Assembly: GCF_024462815.1 (NCBI RefSeq)
Contig: NZ_JANGCG010000002.1
Span: 62,001-126,000 of the forward strand
Direction: 5' to 3'
DNA from: Gemmiger formicilis
Lineage (GTDB): Bacteria; Bacillota; Clostridia; Oscillospirales; Ruminococcaceae
DNA: 64,000 nucleotides
Shown here one piece after another: positions 59,524 to 64,000 of this stretch. The first letter of the stretch is position 1; each line of letters opens with the position of its first letter. The notes below the pieces were generated by a model. It had not been told where the DNA came from. It saw only the letters and a program-made list of their open reading frames with translations, and made no database searches. Both the position numbers and the translations under genes were made by a program.

Positions 59524-60414
59524 TTACGCCTCCTCTTCCTCATTGTTCATCGTGACGATCTCGCAGATGGCACGGCCGGTGGGGGTGCCCGCCAGACCGC
59601 CGATGCCGGTCTCCCGCAGGTCCTTGCTCATGGCGCTGCCGACCTCGGCCATTGCGTCAATGACCTCGTCCGCGGGGATGTGCCCCACCACGCCGGCCAG
59701 CGCCATATCGGCGGCGGAGACAGCGTTCATCGCGCCGATGACATTGCGCTTGACGCAGGGAATCTCCACGAGACCGGCCACAGGGTCACAGACCAGACCC
59801 TCCAGATTGGTCAGGGCCATGGCAAACGCCTCGGCGCACTGCTCGGCGGTGCCGCCCTTGAGGTCAACCAGCGCCGCCGCAGCCATTGCGCTGGCAGCGC
59901 CAACCTCGGCCTGGCAGCCGCCCTCGGCCCCGGCCAGGGTGGCGCGTGCCGCCACAACCTGCCCGAACCCGGCGGCTACATACAAGGCGCGGTGAATTGC
60001 GGCTTCATCGGCCAGCCCGCGCCGCCACAGCGGCAGCAGCACAGCGGGCAGAACGCCGCAGCTGCCCGCCGTGGGCGCAGCGACAATGCGTTTCATGCAG
60101 GCGTTGCACTCAGCGGTTTTCAGTGCCTCGGCCATAACCTCGGCAAAAAAGCCGTCGGCGTACAAAAGGCCCTGCGCCGCTGCTGCGCTGACCTTGGCGG
60201 CGTCACCGCCCGCAAAGCCGCTCATCGAACGGTCAGCACCGCAGTAGCCGTCACTGGTGGCCTGCATGACCGACCACAGGCGGTGCATCTCGGCCTCGCT
60301 CTCGGCGCGGGTCAGGCCGCTTTCGGCCAGATCGCTCTCCAGAATGAGCTCAAACAACGGTTTGCCGGTGCTTTTGCAGAGCTCGACCATCTCATGCACA
60401 GAGGAAAATGCCAT
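59524..60414 (-). CDS. sdaAA: L-serine dehydratase alpha subunit
   Basis: A 296-residue iron-sulfur enzyme subunit deaminating L-serine to pyruvate and ammonia. KRIVAAPTAGSCGVLPAVL and GCQAEVGAASAMAAAALVDLKGG are conserved, and Cys residues in NACMK, SCG and VCDPV/PCVKR supply the [4Fe-4S] cluster. The C-terminal segment is a little acidic (NNEEEEA). The beta subunit gene is 14 bp upstream. Confidence 0.95.
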   Translation of the reverse strand: MAFSSVHEMVELCKSTGKPLFELILESDLAESGLTRAESEAEMHRLWSVMQATSDGYCGADRSMSGFAGGDAAKVSAAAAQGLLYADGFFAEVMAEALKTAECNACMKRIVAAPTAGSCGVLPAVLLPLWRRGLADEAAIHRALYVAAGFGQVVAARATLAGAEGGCQAEVGAASAMAAAALVDLKGGTAEQCAEAFAMALTNLEGLVCDPVAGLVEIPCVKRNVIGAMNAVSAADMALAGVVGHIPADEVIDAMAEVGSAMSKDLRETGIGGLAGTPTGRAICEIVTMNNEEEEA

Positions 60415-60428
60415 TGTCGCGGCCTCCT

Positions 60429-61085
60429 TTACAGATTCAGTATCGTGACCTTGACGATGCCGGGCTTGCTGCGCAGCTCGCCCGCAATCTCGTCGGGAAT
60501 GGCTTCATCACATTCCAGAACCATGACGGCATAGCCGCCCGCCGCCGAGCGATAGAGCTGCATGGTGGCGATGTTGACGCCGTGCTCGCTCAGGCAGGTG
60601 GTCACCGCCGCCACATGGCCGGGGGTGTCCTGATTGTGGACGATGAGTGTGTTGTGGTCACCGCCGAAGTTGGTTGTGATGCCGTCTATCTGGCAGATGT
60701 TGATGCGCCCGCCGCCGATGGAGGCACCCACAACCTCCAGCTTGCGGCCCGATACGCCGGTCAGGCGCAGCACCGCTGTGTTGGGGTGTGCGCCGCGCAG
60801 ATTGGTGGTGCCGATTTTAAAGTGCAGACCGGCCTCCTTGGCCAGTGCAAAGCTGTGCGGGATGCGGTCATCATCGGGCTGCATACCCAGCAGCCCGGCT
60901 ACCAGCGCCCGATCCGTGCCGTGACCGCGCCCCGTGGCGGCAAAGCTGCCGTAGAGCAGGATTTCGGCCTCGGCGGGCACCTCGCCCAGCAGACGGCGCG
61001 CCGTGCTGCCGATGCGCACTGCCCCCGCCGTATGGCTGCTGGACGGCCCGGTCATAACCGGCCCCAGCACATCAAATAACCGCAT
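60429..61085 (-). CDS. sdaAB: L-serine dehydratase beta subunit
   Basis: A 218-residue partner with the conserved start MRLFDVLGPVMTGPSSSHTAGAVRIG and a C-terminal ACT domain (NTLIVHNQDTPGHVAAVTTCLSEHGVNIATMQLYR). Separate alpha and beta chains are the Gram-positive arrangement. The ATG at 61085 follows GAGGTG. Confidence 0.95.
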   Translation of the reverse strand: MRLFDVLGPVMTGPSSSHTAGAVRIGSTARRLLGEVPAEAEILLYGSFAATGRGHGTDRALVAGLLGMQPDDDRIPHSFALAKEAGLHFKIGTTNLRGAHPNTAVLRLTGVSGRKLEVVGASIGGGRINICQIDGITTNFGGDHNTLIVHNQDTPGHVAAVTTCLSEHGVNIATMQLYRSAAGGYAVMVLECDEAIPDEIAGELRSKPGIVKVTILNL

Positions 61086-61120
61086 CGCGGACACCTCGCT
61101 TTTGTGATAGTTATAAAAAG

Positions 61121-61149
61121 AGTATACCGAATTATCGCCGAGATTGCAA
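61121..61149 (-). promoter_or_regulatory. Promoter of sdaAB-sdaAA
   Basis: Minus strand TTGCAA (61149-61144), 17 bp, TATACT (61126-61121). Confidence 0.65.
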
Positions 61150-61237
61150 GCTGCTATGGTTTTGTACGACACTTTTACGATATTCTTGCAGGAATACGGG
61201 CTATTTATCGTACAATTTTTGCGCTGCTATATAAACC

Positions 61238-61275
61238 AAAAACCCGCATATCTTACGCAGATACGCGGGTTTTTG
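61238..61275 (-). terminator. tRNA-Ser terminator
   Basis: AACCCGCATATC/GATACGCGGGTT (61241-61252 with 61260-61271), one mismatch, flanked by A and T runs. Confidence 0.8.
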
Positions 61276-61276
61276 T

Positions 61277-61367
61277 TGGCGGAGTAAGAGAGATTTGAAC
61301 TCTCGCGGCGGTTTCCCACCCTACGCCCTTAGCAGGGGCGCCTCTTCGACCTCTTGAGTATTACTCC
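61277..61367 (-). tRNA. tRNA-Ser (GCT)
   Basis: Minus-strand class II tRNA: acceptor GGAGTAA/TTACTCC, anticodon stem CGCCC/GGGCG with loop CTGCTAA, long variable arm (GTAGGGTGGGAAACCGCC), T loop TTCAAAT, discriminator G, encoded CCA. Confidence 0.95.
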
Positions 61368-61408
61368 ACAAGTCAAAGTGATGGATATATTCACTTATTA
61401 TCACAAAA

Positions 61409-61499
61409 TGGCGGAGAGGATGGGATTCGAACCCATGGTCCGCTTTCGCGAATCGCTGGTTTTCAAGACCAGTTCCATAAACCACTCGGACACCTCTCC
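61409..61499 (-). tRNA. tRNA-Ser (TGA)
   Basis: Minus-strand class II tRNA: acceptor GGAGAGG/CCTCTCC, anticodon stem CTGGT/ACCAG with loop CTTGAAA, long variable arm, T loop TTCGAAT, discriminator G, encoded CCA. 41 bp upstream of tRNA-Ser (GCT). Confidence 0.95.
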
Positions 61500-61622
61500 A
61501 CAGTGGCTGCCGCCAGAATGCGTATATTATTATACAAAAACGCAGAGGAGTTGTCAACCCCTCTGCGTGATTTTTTTGAAATTATTTTCGGGCCTTGCTT
61601 TCCTGCGCGGCAGTGTAAAATA

Positions 61623-62450
61623 TTACAGCTCGCAGGGGGTAAAGCCGTTCTTGCCCAGCACCTGAACCTTGGTGTAGCCCAGCTCTTTCAGCTTGGCAGC
61701 GGCCTCCTCAAAGCCAAAGGTCAGCGCCTTGGCATCGTGGGCGTCAGCGGTCAGCACCACATTGCCGGACAGCACCAGCCAGTCCTTCAGAATGGCATCG
61801 GACGGGAAGTAATCTTTGCGGAAGCCGCGGTAGACGGCAGAGGTGTTGACCTCCAGCACGCAACGGTTGCGGGCGGCGGCCATCAGGGCAGAATTGGCAG
61901 CGGCTGCGTAGCGCGGGGCGGTCTCGTCAAAGAACTTGCCGTCCCCGTTAATCTTCTTGATGAGGTCAAAATGGCCCAGAATGGTCGGCTTCTTCTCGGC
62001 AACCTTGGCCACGTTGGCAAAGTAAGCCTCCACCACGGCCAGCGCATCACCGTCAAAATCATCGTCAATGCAGGCGCGCAGGTCCTCCTCGCGCCAGTCA
62101 ATCTCGTAGTATTTGCCGGTCTTGGGGCCGTGGACATAGTGCGCACTGCCAATCCAGTAGTCATACTGGGTCGGGTCATCGTCACTGTACAGGTCCCATT
62201 CAAGACCGCACAGAATGTCCAGCTTACCGGCGTAGCGCTCCTTCAGCTTGGCGACCTGCGCCTTGTACAGGGCGGTGCGGCTCTGGGTCATGCAATACTC
62301 AAGGTCATGGGGGGTGTGGCTGTGGCCGCTGAAGCCCAGTGTCTGCAGCCCGGTCCGCCACGCGGTGACTGCAATGTCATCCAGCGTATTTTTGCCGTCG
62401 CACAATTTAGAATGAACGTGTACAGAGCTTTTCAGGTATTCGCCTGCCAT
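61623..62450 (-). CDS. Histidinol-phosphatase, PHP family
   Basis: A 275-residue PHP-domain phosphatase (HisK/HisJ type). Metal motifs: SSVHVHSKLCDGKNT at the N-terminus, LGFSGHSHTPHD, GLEWDLY, ILGHFDLIKK, CVLEVNTSAVYRGF and LTADAHDA. It removes phosphate from histidinol-phosphate. Placement 2 bp after hisIE supports the histidine role. Confidence 0.92.
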   Translation of the reverse strand: MAGEYLKSSVHVHSKLCDGKNTLDDIAVTAWRTGLQTLGFSGHSHTPHDLEYCMTQSRTALYKAQVAKLKERYAGKLDILCGLEWDLYSDDDPTQYDYWIGSAHYVHGPKTGKYYEIDWREEDLRACIDDDFDGDALAVVEAYFANVAKVAEKKPTILGHFDLIKKINGDGKFFDETAPRYAAAANSALMAAARNRCVLEVNTSAVYRGFRKDYFPSDAILKDWLVLSGNVVLTADAHDAKALTFGFEEAAAKLKELGYTKVQVLGKNGFTPCEL

Positions 62451-62452
62451 AG

Positions 62453-63109
62453 TTACTGCATCCTTTCCTGCTTGACCTTATGGTCGATAACGTGTCGTTT
62501 TTCGAGTTCTTTGGTGATGTCCTCCACGGAAATGCCCAGCTCAATCATCAGCACCATAACATGGTAGGCCAGGTCGCTGATTTCGTAGATGGTCTCCTCT
62601 TTGTCGCGCTTGGAGCCCGCAATGATGACCTCGGTGGATTCCTCGCCGACTTTTTTGAGAATCTTTTCCAGACCCTTGTCGAACAGATAGGTGGTGTAGC
62701 TGCCCTCCTTGGGGTTGGTCTTGCGGCCCTCAATGAGCTCATACAGGCCCTGCCAGGTGAACTGCTTCAGCTCGTCCGAGACATAGACAGGGTTGAAGAA
62801 GCAGCTCTCCGCGCCGGTGTGGCAGGCGGGGCCGGACTTGACAACGTCAATGACAAGGGCATCCTTGTCGCAGTCGGCCGTGATGGAGACAACCCGCTGT
62901 ACATTGCCGGAAGTCTCGCCCTTGCGCCAGATTTCCTGACGGCTGCGCGACCAGAACACGGTGCGGCCCTCGGCAATCGTGAGGGCCAGCGTCTCGGCGT
63001 TCATATAGGCAAGGGTCAGCACCTCTTTGGTGTAGTGGTCCTGCACGATGGCGGGAATCAGACCGTTGGCATCAAATTTGAGAGTCTTGGAATTTTCAGT
63101 GATTTCCAT
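62453..63109 (-). CDS. hisIE: Bifunctional phosphoribosyl-AMP cyclohydrolase/phosphoribosyl-ATP pyrophosphatase
   Basis: A 218-residue fusion. HisI part to about 110: [30 protein letters not shown], and [13 protein letters not shown] for zinc. HisE part from about 125: [28 protein letters not shown] and [13 protein letters not shown]. Catalyses steps 2 and 3 of histidine synthesis. The ATG at 63109 follows AGGAGTG. Confidence 0.96.
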   Translation of the reverse strand: MEITENSKTLKFDANGLIPAIVQDHYTKEVLTLAYMNAETLALTIAEGRTVFWSRSRQEIWRKGETSGNVQRVVSITADCDKDALVIDVVKSGPACHTGAESCFFNPVYVSDELKQFTWQGLYELIEGRKTNPKEGSYTTYLFDKGLEKILKKVGEESTEVIIAGSKRDKEETIYEISDLAYHVMVLMIELGISVEDITKELEKRHVIDHKVKQERMQ

Positions 63110-63137
63110 GTCGGACACTCCTAAAGTAATATAGTTT

Positions 63138-63166
63138 AGTGTACCTCTTTTTGTGCGTTTTGGCAA
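63138..63166 (-). promoter_or_regulatory. Internal promoter before hisIE
   Basis: Minus strand TTGCCA (63166-63161), 17 bp, TACACT (63143-63138), in the 97-bp gap between hisF and hisIE. Confidence 0.55.
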
Positions 63167-63206
63167 GAGGTTTTTGGTTGACGGTTTACAAAACGGCGGG
63201 CAAAAA

Positions 63207-63965
63207 TCACACCCGCATCTCCACGCCGTTGGCGCGCAGATACTGCTTCAGGGCGTTTATCTCTACCTGTTTTGTGTGGAAGATGGACGCGGCCAGACCG
63301 GCATCCACGGCAGGGTGGTTGCGGAACAGCTCGAGAAAATCCTCCTGCCTGCCCGCGCCGCCGGAGGCAATGATGGGTACGGCGCAGCGCGCCGCCACGG
63401 CGTCCAGCAGCTCCAAATCAAAGCCGTTCCTGACGCCGTCTGTGTCGATGGAGTTGACAACCAGCTCCCCTGCCCCGCTCCTGACGCCCTGTTCCAGCCA
63501 GTCCAGCGCGTCAATGCCGGTGTTCTCGCGCCCGCCCTTGGAGAACAGCATAAATTTGCCGTCCACACGCTTGATGTCGGCGGAGAGCACTACGCACTGG
63601 TTGCCGTATTTCTGCGCGGCGGCCGGGATAAGCCCGGGGTTGCGGATAGCGCCCGAGTTGACGCTGACCTTGTCTGCGCCGCATTTGAGCACGCGGTCGA
63701 AGTCCTCCAGCGTGTTGATGCCGCCGCCGACCGTCAGCGGAATGAAAATTTGGCTGGCCACCTGCCGCAGGATGTCGGTGAAGAGTCCGCGCCCCTCAAC
63801 GCTGGCGGTAATATCGTAAAAGACCAGCTCGTCCGCGCCGGAGGCGTTGTAGTACCGCGCCATCTCGACCGGGTCTGCCATATCCTGCAGCCCTGTGAAG
63901 TTGACGCCCTTGACAACTCGCCCATTTTTGACGTCCAGACAAGGAATAATGCGCTTGGTAATCAA
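63207..63965 (-). CDS. hisF: Imidazole glycerol phosphate synthase subunit HisF
   Basis: A 252-residue (beta/alpha)8 cyclase. [19 protein letters not shown] with catalytic Asp11, the phosphate loops PLTVGGGIN and [16 protein letters not shown], and IIASGGAG near the end. Works with HisH, not in the window. Starts at TTG with GGGGAGGG upstream. Confidence 0.96.
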   Translation of the reverse strand: MITKRIIPCLDVKNGRVVKGVNFTGLQDMADPVEMARYYNASGADELVFYDITASVEGRGLFTDILRQVASQIFIPLTVGGGINTLEDFDRVLKCGADKVSVNSGAIRNPGLIPAAAQKYGNQCVVLSADIKRVDGKFMLFSKGGRENTGIDALDWLEQGVRSGAGELVVNSIDTDGVRNGFDLELLDAVAARCAVPIIASGGAGRQEDFLELFRNHPAVDAGLAASIFHTKQVEINALKQYLRANGVEMRV

Positions 63966-64000
63966 TGCGGTTCCCTCCCCTTATGTTTCGTACAGCCGCA

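Overview
The window is a moderately GC-rich chromosomal segment of a Gram-positive, anaerobic gut-type Clostridia, most like the Oscillospiraceae (Faecalibacterium, Gemmiger, Subdoligranulum). This is inferred from content: an Rnf complex with order C-D-G-E-A-B, a SpoVB-type flippase, Mini-III RNase, the paired M16 proteins of Firmicutes, flavodiiron protein, zinc-ribbon PASTA kinase-like protein, rpsF-ssb-rpsR, and many consensus sigma-A promoters. I ran no database search.

Layout. 1-9.1 kb: flippase (cut by the window edge), Mrp/ApbC, MscL, and a gltB-gltD glutamate synthase operon behind a promoter and a terminator-like leader hairpin. 9.1-16 kb: GH13 amylase with a membrane protein, a ROK kinase remnant abutting a polysaccharide deacetylase, a small membrane-anchored protein, and TrkA-TrkH. 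16-24 kb: rpsF-ssb-rpsR, PASTA pseudokinase, YebC, RsmF-like methyltransferase, a tiny Asn/Thr-rich ORF, MrnC, ObgE, L27 and L21. 24-34 kb: FolD, Lgt, two M16 proteins, guanine deaminase, and an ACT-hom-thrB-lysC threonine operon. 34-41 kb: class A PBP, BofC-like protein, an ACP-MaoC-SDR-acyltransferase cassette, and YitT.

41.2-45 kb is the most unusual part. Beside tRNA-Pro and tRNA-Gln lies a gene-poor stretch with about 19 same-direction copies of a 21-bp unit (core TTGTTAT-N3/4-GGCACA), then AT-rich DNA, one operator-like copy, and a 656-residue Rep_3/RepB-type initiator. This is the architecture of an iteron plasmid origin, sitting in what otherwise looks like core chromosome. An inverted copy follows the rep gene and a stray copy lies in the fprA leader. 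45-50 kb is accessory: CobW-like GTPase, Gfo/Idh oxidoreductase, an IS110 element with a structured 5' region (candidate bridge RNA), an imperfect tRNA-Val, an AT-rich S51 peptidase and an HTH regulator.

50-64 kb returns to core functions: flavodiiron protein, the Rnf operon (rnfB frameshifted at a six-G run), a PepV-like dipeptidase, an RNHCP protein, two-subunit serine dehydratase, two tRNA-Ser genes, and histidine genes hisF, hisIE and hisK. Short GC-rich palindromic repeats are scattered through intergenic DNA.

The metabolic genes fit a fermenting anaerobe: glutamate synthase, threonine and histidine synthesis for amino acids, serine dehydratase feeding pyruvate, Rnf coupling reduced ferredoxin to an ion gradient, and a flavodiiron protein removing oxygen or NO.
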